Shown here: positions 57,546 through 64,000 of the stretch, piece after piece | How positions within the stretch are numbered: position 1 is the stretch's first letter | Layout: every line of letters starts with the position of its first letter | From: Pseudonocardia oceani | Lineage (GTDB): Bacteria > Actinomycetota > Actinomycetes > Mycobacteriales > Pseudonocardiaceae | DNA: 64,000 nt | Assembly: GCF_019263585.2 (NCBI RefSeq) | Contig: NZ_JADQDF010000001.1 | Coordinates: 2,542,001-2,606,000, forward strand | Direction of reading: 5' to 3' | The notes under the pieces: model-generated | What the model saw: the letters and a program-made list of their open reading frames with translations, nothing else | What the model was told of the DNA's origin: nothing | Database searches by the model: none | Made by a program: the position numbers and the translations under genes

Positions 57546-59124
57546 GCAGGGGCTCCTCGATCGGGGCGTCGGCGGTGCGGGCGGGGTCCGGGGCGGCCGG
57601 CAAGCTCACGGTGAGGGTCGCACCGGGCCCGTCGCCCTGCACGATGCGGATGCCGCCGCCGTGGAACTCGGCGATCTTCTTGGACAGCGACAGGCCGATC
57701 CCGGTGCCGGCGTAGACGTCGCGGGCGTGCAGCCGCTGGAAGATCACGAAGACCTTGTCCTGGTAGTCGGGGTCGATGCCGATGCCGTTGTCGCTCACCG
57801 TCACCTCGACGATGCCGTCGCGCTCCTCCCCCGACACGCGCACGACCGGCGCGACGCCCTCGCGGTGGAACTTCAGCCCGTTGCCGATGAGGTTGGCGAA
57901 GAGCTGGCGCAGCAGCTGCGGGTCGCCGGACACCGTCGGCAGGTCGCCGACGACGACCTCGCCGTCGAGCTCGGCGCGGGTCGTCTCCAGCCCGGCGGCG
58001 GCCGACGCGGCGACCTCGCCCAGCGCCACCGGCACGAAACCCTCGGTGGTGCGGCCGACGCGCGAGAAGGCGAGCAGGTCGTTGATCAGGCGCTGCATGC
58101 GCTGCGCGCCGTCGACGGCGAACTCGATGTACTGGTCGGCGCGGTCGTCGAGCTGCCCGCCGTAGCGGCGCTGCAGGAGCTGGCAGAAGCTCGACACCTT
58201 GCGCAGCGGCTCCTGCAGGTCGTGGCTCGCGACGTAGGCGAACTGCTCCAGGTCGCGATTGGAGCGCTCCAGCTCGCGCCCCTGCTCCTCGAGCCGGCGG
58301 TTCGTCTCCTCGGCGCGGTCGACATCGGCCAGGATGTGCACCCGCATCGCCTCGACGTCGGCCCCGAGCTCGACGATCTCCCGTGGTCCGTCGACGCGGA
58401 CCTGCTGCTGGGCGTCGCCGCCGACCACGGCCCGCACCTGCGCGGCGAGGTCGGACACCGGGCGCAGGACCATGCGGCTCAGCGCCAGCCCGACGGTGAC
58501 CAGCACGACCACCAGCACCCCGGCGACGCCGACGGCCGCGGCCTGCACGAACGCCGCGGCGGACGCGACGGCGGAGCGGGCCTCGGCCTGGCGGACGGTG
58601 AGGTCGCGCTGCAGCACGTCGGCGCGCGTGCGGACCTGGTCGAACAGCACCCGCCCCTCGACGGCGTCGGGCGCGGCCGTGCCGCCCGCGACGGCGGCGA
58701 CGGCCGGGTCGGCGTAGCCCTCGCGCCACCGCTGCGCGGCGGAGGCGACGGCGTCGACGTCCGCGTCGAGGGCCTGCCGGTCGACGAGGTCGCGCAGCTC
58801 GGTGAGCGCGGCGGCCTCGGCGGCCCGCCCGGTGTCGTAGGGCGCGACGAACTCGGGCCGGTTCGTGAGGCTGTAGCCGCGGACGCCCGTCTCCTGGTCG
58901 AGCAGCGCCACCGACAGGCGCTGCGCGGCGTCCAGCGCGGGCGAGACCCTGTCGAGCAGCACGGCGCGCGAGGACGACAGCCCCGACAGCGCGATGCCGC
59001 CGAGCACCATCGCGGCGAGGGCGAGCAGGGCCACCAGCGTGGCGCCGACGGCGAACAGGCGCCGCAGCGGCCGGCGGTCCTCGGCGTCGCGGCCGCGGCG
59101 GCGCAGCAGGGGTCTCGTCGTCAC
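57532..59124 (-). CDS. CHASE3-HAMP sensor histidine kinase
   Basis: 530 residues from GTG. Two membrane segments (LFAVGATLVALLALAAMVLG, VGVAGVLVVVLVTVGLALSR) flank an extracellular CHASE3-like domain (ALLDQETGVRGYSLTNRPEF). HAMP, then the kinase: H-box FAYVASHDLQEPLRKVSSF, N-box LFANLIGNGLKFH, G1 VSDNGIGIDPD, G2 GTGIGLSLSKKI. This is the phytochrome-like kinase class that pairs with Rcp1-type receivers, here the overlapping gene. The start overlaps the preceding phosphatase gene (GTGA). Confidence 0.92.
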   Translation of the reverse strand: MTTRPLLRRRGRDAEDRRPLRRLFAVGATLVALLALAAMVLGGIALSGLSSSRAVLLDRVSPALDAAQRLSVALLDQETGVRGYSLTNRPEFVAPYDTGRAAEAAALTELRDLVDRQALDADVDAVASAAQRWREGYADPAVAAVAGGTAAPDAVEGRVLFDQVRTRADVLQRDLTVRQAEARSAVASAAAFVQAAAVGVAGVLVVVLVTVGLALSRMVLRPVSDLAAQVRAVVGGDAQQQVRVDGPREIVELGADVEAMRVHILADVDRAEETNRRLEEQGRELERSNRDLEQFAYVASHDLQEPLRKVSSFCQLLQRRYGGQLDDRADQYIEFAVDGAQRMQRLINDLLAFSRVGRTTEGFVPVALGEVAASAAAGLETTRAELDGEVVVGDLPTVSGDPQLLRQLFANLIGNGLKFHREGVAPVVRVSGEERDGIVEVTVSDNGIGIDPDYQDKVFVIFQRLHARDVYAGTGIGLSLSKKIAEFHGGGIRIVQGDGPGATLTVSLPAAPDPARTADAPIEEPLHDHA

Positions 59125-60266
59125 GTCCGGTCCGCCGTGAGGAGCAGGATGGCGACGTCGTCGGACAGCGGGCCGCCGTTGAGGACCTGCGCGCGCTCCA
59201 CGAGGCGGGCGGGCAGGTCGGCGTGCGGGGTGTCGCGCTCGTCGTCCAGCAGCCGGATGAGGCCCTCGGGCCACAGCGGTTCGTCGGGCACCGGGCCCTT
59301 CCCCTCGATCAGTCCGTCGGTGTAGAGCAGCAGTGCCCAGCCCGCGTGCAGGACCAGGGGCTCGGCCTCCCACGAGGTGTGCTCGGCGATGCCCAGCGGC
59401 AGCCCGATCAGTGGCTCGACCTGCACGGGAGGGTGCATCACGACGGGTGCCGGGTGCCCGGCGAGGCGCACGTGGGCGTCGCCGCCGGTCGGGATCGCGA
59501 CCGTGCAGACCGTCGTGAACAGCGTGGCGTCGTGCCGCTCGCTGACGAGCACCTGCTGCAGCTTGGGCAGCACCTGCGGCTCGTCGACGCCGGCGAGCAC
59601 GAGGGCGCGCCACGACACCCGCAGCAGCGCGCCGAGTGCGGCCTCGTCGGGACCGTGGCCGCAGACGTCGCCGATGATCGCGTGCACGGTGCCGTCGGGG
59701 CCACGGACGGCGTCGAAGAAGTCGCCGCCGAGCACGCTGCGGGCGCGGCCGGAGCGGTAGAACGCGCGCGCCCGCACCGGGCTGCCGTCGAGCAGCGGCG
59801 TGGGCAGCAGACCGCGCTCCAGGCGGGTGGCCTCGGCCGCGACGAGCTGCTCCTCGCGCAGCCGCAGCTGGCTGGTCTCGGCGCGGCGGCGCTCCACCGC
59901 GTACCGGATGGCGCGGATCAGCAGCGGGCCGTCGACCTTGCCCTTGACCAGGTAGTCCTGAGCCCCCGCGGCGACCGCGGCCACGCCGAGGTGCTCGTCG
60001 TCGAGGCCGGTGAGGACGCAGACCGCCGCGCCGGCGTCGGCGCGGAGGATGGCGTGCAGGCCCTCCAGCCCGTTCGTGCCGGGCAGGTTGAGGTCGAGCA
60101 GGACGCACTCGGCGTCGGCGAGCAGACCGCCGTCGACGACCTCGGGCAGGGAGGCCGCCACCGTCAGGCGCAGCTCCGGCTCGACCTCGGCGAGCAGCTC
60201 CCCGACGAGGAAGGCGTCGCCGGGGTCGTCCTCGACGAGGAGGACCGCGCGTCCGGGATGGGTCAC
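59121..60266 (-). CDS. response regulator-PP2C phosphatase (RsbU-like)
   Basis: 381 residues from a GTG right after the purQ stop. Receiver ([43 protein letters not shown]), then a SpoIIE/PP2C phosphatase: SVLGGDFFDAVRGPDG, IIGDVCGHGPDEAALGALL, LLLYTDGLIEGKG, LSDDVAILLLT. Such proteins dephosphorylate anti-sigma-factor antagonists or act in light/stress pathways. It sits between purQ and the kinase gene with almost no gap. Confidence 0.92.
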   Translation of the reverse strand: MTHPGRAVLLVEDDPGDAFLVGELLAEVEPELRLTVAASLPEVVDGGLLADAECVLLDLNLPGTNGLEGLHAILRADAGAAVCVLTGLDDEHLGVAAVAAGAQDYLVKGKVDGPLLIRAIRYAVERRRAETSQLRLREEQLVAAEATRLERGLLPTPLLDGSPVRARAFYRSGRARSVLGGDFFDAVRGPDGTVHAIIGDVCGHGPDEAALGALLRVSWRALVLAGVDEPQVLPKLQQVLVSERHDATLFTTVCTVAIPTGGDAHVRLAGHPAPVVMHPPVQVEPLIGLPLGIAEHTSWEAEPLVLHAGWALLLYTDGLIEGKGPVPDEPLWPEGLIRLLDDERDTPHADLPARLVERAQVLNGGPLSDDVAILLLTADRT

Positions 60267-60267
60267 C

Positions 60268-60939
60268 TCAGCTGCCGACCGCCGCTCCCAGCACCGAGGT
60301 GAACAGCACGAGGCCGTCATCGGACGGGCCGGTCAGCGGGTCGATGGCGTGCTCGGGGTGCGGCATCAGGCCGACGACGCGGCCGTCGGCCGACGCGACG
60401 CCCGCGATGTCGGCGAGCGCGCCGTTGGGGTTGCCGCCGAGGTAGCGGAAGACGACGCGCCCCTCGCCCTCGAGCCGCGCGATCGTCTCGGCGTCGGCGA
60501 CGAACCGGCCCTCGCCCGACTTCAGCGGCACCACGATCTCCTGGCCCGCCGTGGCGGCGCCGGTCCACGCGGTATCGGTGGACTCGACGCGCAGCCGCTG
60601 GTCGCGGCACAGGAAGTGCAGCCCGGCGTTGCGGACCAGCGCGCCCGGGAGCAGCCCGGCCTCGCACAGGATCTGGAAGCCGTTGCAGATGCCGAGCACC
60701 GGCATCCCGCCCGCGGCCGCGGACTTCACCTCGGTCATGATCGGCGCGAGGCTCGCGATGGCGCCCGCACGCAGGTAGTCGCCGTAGGAGAAGCCGCCGG
60801 GCACGACCACCGCATCGACGCCGGCGAGGTCGTGGTCGCCGTGCCAGAGCGCGACGGGCTCGGCGCCGGCGTAGCGCACCGCCCGGATCGCGTCGACGTC
60901 GTCGAGGGTGCCGGGGAAGGTGATGACCCCGATCCTCAC
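60268..60939 (-). CDS. purQ: phosphoribosylformylglycinamidine synthase subunit PurQ (glutaminase)
   Basis: 223 residues from GTG. Class-I glutamine amidotransferase: [20 protein letters not shown], catalytic Cys in [20 protein letters not shown], and [16 protein letters not shown] carrying the His-Glu pair. Feeds ammonia to PurL. The start overlaps the purS stop (GTGA); the stop abuts the receiver-phosphatase gene rather than purL. Confidence 0.95.
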   Translation of the reverse strand: MRIGVITFPGTLDDVDAIRAVRYAGAEPVALWHGDHDLAGVDAVVVPGGFSYGDYLRAGAIASLAPIMTEVKSAAAGGMPVLGICNGFQILCEAGLLPGALVRNAGLHFLCRDQRLRVESTDTAWTGAATAGQEIVVPLKSGEGRFVADAETIARLEGEGRVVFRYLGGNPNGALADIAGVASADGRVVGLMPHPEHAIDPLTGPSDDGLVLFTSVLGAAVGS

Positions 60940-61187
60940 GGCTGCACCGTCTCCGACGTGCGCCGGATCACCCAGTCCTCGATCACCGGGTTCGCGAGCA
61001 GCTCGCCGGCGATGCGGTGCAGGGTCTCGTCGTCGACCGAGTCGTCGACGTCGAGCTCGAAGTGCTTGCCCTGCCGCACCTCGGCCACCCCGGCCACACC
61101 GATCCGGCCCAGCGCCCGCGTGACGGCCTGGCCCTGCACGTCGAGGATCTCCGGTTTGGGCATCACGTCCACCACAACTCTGGCCAC
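60936..61187 (-). CDS. purS: phosphoribosylformylglycinamidine synthase subunit PurS
   Basis: 83 residues, the normal length. [20 protein letters not shown] and [13 protein letters not shown] are typical of PurS, which bridges PurQ and PurL. GTG start. Coupled to purQ. Confidence 0.95.
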   Translation of the reverse strand: MARVVVDVMPKPEILDVQGQAVTRALGRIGVAGVAEVRQGKHFELDVDDSVDDETLHRIAGELLANPVIEDWVIRRTSETVQP

Positions 61188-61207
61188 GCCCCAGAGCCTA
61201 CGGGTGC

Positions 61208-61963
61208 TCAGTCGAGGAACGCCGCGAGCATGGGCAGGAGCAGGTCGGCGCGGCGCGGGGCCTGCATGTGGGTGGTGCCGGGCAGGATCGCGAGCTGGGA
61301 GCCGGGGATGAGCTCCTGCATCACGGTGCCGTGCGCGGCGGTCGTGAAGTCGTGGTCGCCGAGCACGACGAGCACGGGCGCGGTGATCGCGGCGAGCTGC
61401 TCGTCGGTCCAGCCGGTCCAGCCCTCGACCGTCGCCATCGTGCGCATCGGGAGCTGCTCGAACCGCTCCGGGTGCGGTGCGAGGCGGGCGTAGGCCTGCG
61501 ACATGTCGGCGAAGTCCTGCGCCGTCGGCATGCGGGTGGAGGTGGCGTAGGTGCTCGGGTCGGCGAGGTCGGGGTGGCCGCCCTCGGGTCGCACGCTGGC
61601 CGAGATCGGCACGACCGACAGCAGCCGGTCGGGGTGGGACACCGCGAGCTCGAGCGCGGTGCCCCCGCCCATGCTGTGGCCCATCACGTGGGCGCGATCG
61701 ACGCCGAGGTGGTCGAGCAGGGCGACGACGTCACCCGCCAGCGCGGCGTAGGTCATGTCGCGGTCGATGTCGGCGGTGCGGCCGTGGGCCTGGAACTCCA
61801 CGGCGATCACCCGGTGCCGCTCCGCGAGCGCGGGGATCAGGTCGGCGTAGGTGAGGTCGATGGTCATGACCCCGCCGTGCAGCAGCACCAGCGGCGTGCC
61901 GCCCTCGCCGTGGGTCTCGTAGTACATGTGCAGGCCGTTCACGTCGGCGTATCCGCTCTCCAT
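61208..61963 (-). CDS. alpha/beta hydrolase
   Basis: 251 residues. Oxyanion region LVLLHGGVMTIDL, nucleophile elbow VMGHSMGGGTALEL (Ser), Asp in VLVVLGDHDFTTAAHG and His in LPGTTHMQAPRR: a complete catalytic triad. Substrate unknown. The chosen ATG follows GTAGGGG and starts the conserved fold; an earlier in-frame start lies in the tandem repeats. It is 20 bases before purS on the same strand. Confidence 0.88.
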   Translation of the reverse strand: MESGYADVNGLHMYYETHGEGGTPLVLLHGGVMTIDLTYADLIPALAERHRVIAVEFQAHGRTADIDRDMTYAALAGDVVALLDHLGVDRAHVMGHSMGGGTALELAVSHPDRLLSVVPISASVRPEGGHPDLADPSTYATSTRMPTAQDFADMSQAYARLAPHPERFEQLPMRTMATVEGWTGWTDEQLAAITAPVLVVLGDHDFTTAAHGTVMQELIPGSQLAILPGTTHMQAPRRADLLLPMLAAFLD

Positions 61964-62020
61964 GCCCCTACGACGTCGGGTGGGCCGCCAATTCATCGGC
62001 TGTGGGCGAACCGGTTCGAT

Positions 62021-62119
62021 CGCCCGGCGAGTTCGCCGATCGCGCCCGGCGAGTTCGCCTCTCCCGCCCGGCGAGTCACCTCTCCGCCCGGCGAGTTGTC
62101 CGATCACGGCCGGCGGGTT
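62021..62119. repeat. five-copy 20-22 bp intergenic repeat
   Basis: CGCCCGGCGAGTT (or a close variant) starts at 62021, 62043, 62065, 62085 and 62107, with steps of 22, 22, 20 and 22 bases. It lies between the divergent hydrolase and metallo-hydrolase genes, ending 45 bases before the latter. Two helical turns per step would place all copies on one face of the DNA. Confidence 0.8.
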
Positions 62120-62163
62120 CTCCGGTCCGGCGCGGTCCCGGCCTCCGGTGGCAGGCTGGGCCC

Positions 62164-62805
62164 GTGCAGATCACCCACTTCGGCCACAGCTGCGTGCTGC
62201 TCGACACCGGCGCGGCCCGGCTCCTGATCGATCCCGGCACGTTCTCGTCGGGCTTCGAGTCCCTCACCGGCCTCGACGCCGTGCTGGTCACCCACCAGCA
62301 CCCCGACCACCTCGACGCCGACCGGCTCGCCGCGCTCCTGCGCGCCAACCCGGACGTCCGGCTGGTCGTCGACCGCGGCACCGCGGACGAGCTGTCGGCC
62401 GGCCCGCTGTCCGGCGCCGGCCACGAGGTCGCTACGCCCGGCGACGCCCTGGCCCTCGCAGGCGCCCGCGTCGAGGTGCTCGGCGGCGACCACGCCGTCA
62501 TCCACCCCGACCTGCCGGTGATCCCCAACAACGCCTACCTCGTCGATGGCACCCACCTGCACCCCGGCGACGCCTTCCCGACCCTGCCGACGCCGGTCGA
62601 CGTGCTGCTGCTGCCTACCGCGGCGCCGTGGCTCAAGGCGTCGGAGTCCGTCGACTACCTCCGCGCGATGACCCCGCGCACCGCCGTGCCGATCCACCAG
62701 GGACTGCTCGCGCGGCCGCAGGTGTTCTACGGGCTGTTCACGAACCTCGCGCCCGAGGGCACCGAGGTCCGGGTGCTCGACGAGGGCGAGCCGACCGCGC
62801 TCTGA
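62164..62805 (+). CDS. MBL-fold metallo-hydrolase
   Basis: 213 residues from GTG. MQITHFGHSCVLLDTG, metal site VLVTHQHPDHLDADRL (HxHxDH) and later ligand candidates GGDHAVIHPD and PIHQGLL. This is the UlaG-like branch of the metallo-beta-lactamase fold. Substrate unknown. Single-gene transcript downstream of the tandem repeats; convergent with the next gene. Confidence 0.88.
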   Translation: MQITHFGHSCVLLDTGAARLLIDPGTFSSGFESLTGLDAVLVTHQHPDHLDADRLAALLRANPDVRLVVDRGTADELSAGPLSGAGHEVATPGDALALAGARVEVLGGDHAVIHPDLPVIPNNAYLVDGTHLHPGDAFPTLPTPVDVLLLPTAAPWLKASESVDYLRAMTPRTAVPIHQGLLARPQVFYGLFTNLAPEGTEVRVLDEGEPTAL

Positions 62806-62845
62806 GCGCGACACGGTCGCCACGAGACCCCGACCCGCGGGTCCC

Positions 62846-63568
62846 TCAGGCCGCCCGCCGCGCCGCCGCGAGGCGGTAGGTCACCGGCACCGCACCGGCC
62901 GCCAGCGCCGCGTCGACCGCCGCCAGCGCCGCCTCCACCCGGGCCGGCTTCCGCAGGTCCTTGGCCCGGACGTTGATCCGCGCGACGCCGCCCCGCCGGG
63001 CCACCCGCGCCACCTCGGCCACCAGCACGCGGCAGCGCCACGCCTCCGCCGCCCGGGCGTCCTCGGCGACGGGCCGCCGGCCACCCGAGGCGCGAAATCC
63101 GAGCACGCGGGCCCGGACCGCGCCGGGGGTGTCGAGCCGGTGCACCCCGGCCTCGTCGGCGTACATCGTGAAGCCCTGCTCGCGCAGCGCCTCGACCGTG
63201 CCGGCGGAGGCGATCCAGCGGGGCGGGACGAACAGGTCGGTGCGCAGGTCGACCGCGCCGAGCGTGCGCCGCGCCGCGCGCAGCCGGAGCCCGGCCTCGT
63301 GCCGCGGCAGAGCGGCGAACTCGGCGCGGCGGCCGACGCGGGCCGGGCCGGCGCTGTGGTCGAAGCCGTGCAGCACGATCGCGTCGCCGCGCTCGCGGCG
63401 CGCGTGCAGCCAGCCGACCAGCGGGGCGTCGGACCACCCTTCCCACGCACCGGGCCGGTAGAGCTGCGAGACCGCGACGCCACGGGCGTCGAGCGCCTCG
63501 GCGAACGCCGCGCCGCGCGGGAGGGAGTCGTCGGTCAGACCGGACAGCGAGACGATCAGGCGGGCCAC
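62846..63568 (-). CDS. DUF2334 polysaccharide deacetylase-like protein
   Basis: 240 residues with LIVSLSGLTDDSLPRGAAFA, GDAIVLHGFDHSAGPARVG and LFVPPRWIASAGTVEALREQ, characteristic of DUF2334, a divergent NodB-like deacetylase family. Start uncertain: a GTG beginning the conserved part is chosen; one at 63637 would overlap the purC end by 19 bases. No signal peptide. It follows purC directly and is probably co-transcribed. Confidence 0.75.
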   Translation of the reverse strand: MARLIVSLSGLTDDSLPRGAAFAEALDARGVAVSQLYRPGAWEGWSDAPLVGWLHARRERGDAIVLHGFDHSAGPARVGRRAEFAALPRHEAGLRLRAARRTLGAVDLRTDLFVPPRWIASAGTVEALREQGFTMYADEAGVHRLDTPGAVRARVLGFRASGGRRPVAEDARAAEAWRCRVLVAEVARVARRGGVARINVRAKDLRKPARVEAALAAVDAALAAGAVPVTYRLAAARRAA

Positions 63569-63618
63569 ACCGTCATGGAGCCACACCGACGTGAACAGGT
63601 CGTGAGTGGAAAACGTCG

Positions 63619-64000
63619 TCAGGACGACGGTTGCCACTCACGGCCGGTGAGCCGCTCGTACACCTCGACGTACCGCGCCCGGGTGGCCGCGACGACGTCG
63701 GCGGGCACCTCGGGGCCCGGCGGGGTGCGGTCCCAGTCGAGCCCCGCCGACCAGTCGCGCACGAACTGCTTGTCGAACGAGAACTGGGGACCGCCCGGCG
63801 ACCAGCGGTCGGCGGGCCAGAAGCGCGAGGAGTCCGAGGTCAGCACCTCGTCGGCGAGCACGATCTCCCCCGACGGGTCGAGCCCGAACTCGAGCTTGGT
63901 GTCGGCGACCAGCAGCCCCTGCGCGGCGGCCGTCTCGGCGCCGCGGGTGTAGACCGCGAGCGTGAGGTCGCGCACCCGCGCGGCCCGCTCGGCCCCGATC
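63619..64000 (-). CDS. purC: SAICAR synthase PurC, C-terminal part (runs off right edge)
   Basis: About 126 C-terminal residues. [53 protein letters not shown] and [12 protein letters not shown] are characteristic of PurC, which joins aspartate to CAIR. The frame is open to the right edge, so the N-terminal ATP-binding part lies outside. It lies upstream of purS on the same strand, completing the local purine set. Confidence 0.94.
   Translation of the reverse strand, partial: IGAERAARVRDLTLAVYTRGAETAAAQGLLVADTKLEFGLDPSGEIVLADEVLTSDSSRFWPADRWSPGGPQFSFDKQFVRDWSAGLDWDRTPPGPEVPADVVAATRARYVEVYERLTGREWQPSS

Overview
The window is high-GC DNA (about 70% or more by eye) with frequent GTG and TTG starts and dense gene packing. 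Mycothiol synthase, GlnR, a WhiB protein, a DUF3073 protein and the three-subunit PurS/PurQ/PurL system all point to an actinomycete. My guess is a member of the Pseudonocardiaceae, possibly Pseudonocardia; this is inference from gene content and order, not a database match.

The window splits at a tRNA-Lys(TTT) gene at 24006-24078. Left of it (1 to about 24000) is accessory DNA. At the far left is the phage-defence kinase gene pglW (BREX type 2 / Pgl system), read on the minus strand and leaving the window at base 1. It is cut by an IS256-family element (3310-4788) with a 9-bp target duplication. Next come unknown genes and a likely integrase fragment. A mobile element follows: eleven minus-strand genes (17890 down to 7635) that overlap one another by 1-4 bases. 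They run from an excisionase-like HTH protein through a small membrane protein, a WhiB protein, unknown proteins, a VirD4/TraG coupling protein and a DUF2637 membrane protein to a 1462-residue MobF relaxase. A divergent GntR regulator, an XRE/TPR regulator, an aminoglycoside-phosphotransferase-like protein and a tyrosine integrase fused to a GntR domain complete the element next to the tRNA. No VirB-type secretion genes are visible, so it looks mobilisable, or its remaining transfer genes lie elsewhere.

Right of the tRNA (24.1-64 kb) is conserved actinobacterial chromosome. From dusB to purL the order resembles the Mycobacterium tuberculosis Rv0823c-Rv0803 block as I remember it: dusB, an LCP protein, phoU/pst, mshD, glnR, thioredoxin, rhodanese, DUF1416, FABP-like protein, DUF3073, purM, purF, purL. 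Phosphate genes (two phoU copies facing pstSCAB) carry PHO-box-like repeats. A sulfur operon (DUF4395, thiosulfate sulfurtransferase, DUF1416) is preceded by a leaderless Cys-containing leader peptide whose end can pair with the next Shine-Dalgarno sequence. Purine genes purM, purF, purL, purQ, purS and purC all lie on the minus strand. Between them sit signalling genes: a PAS-GGDEF-EAL protein before purF, and a three-gene histidine kinase / response regulator / PP2C phosphatase set between purQ and purL.

The points most worth a second look are the IS-split pglW with a frame-preserving insertion, the cysteine-leader attenuator, the fully overlapping transfer operon containing a WhiB gene, the integrase-GntR fusion, the signalling module inside the pur locus, and two related long intergenic palindromes.
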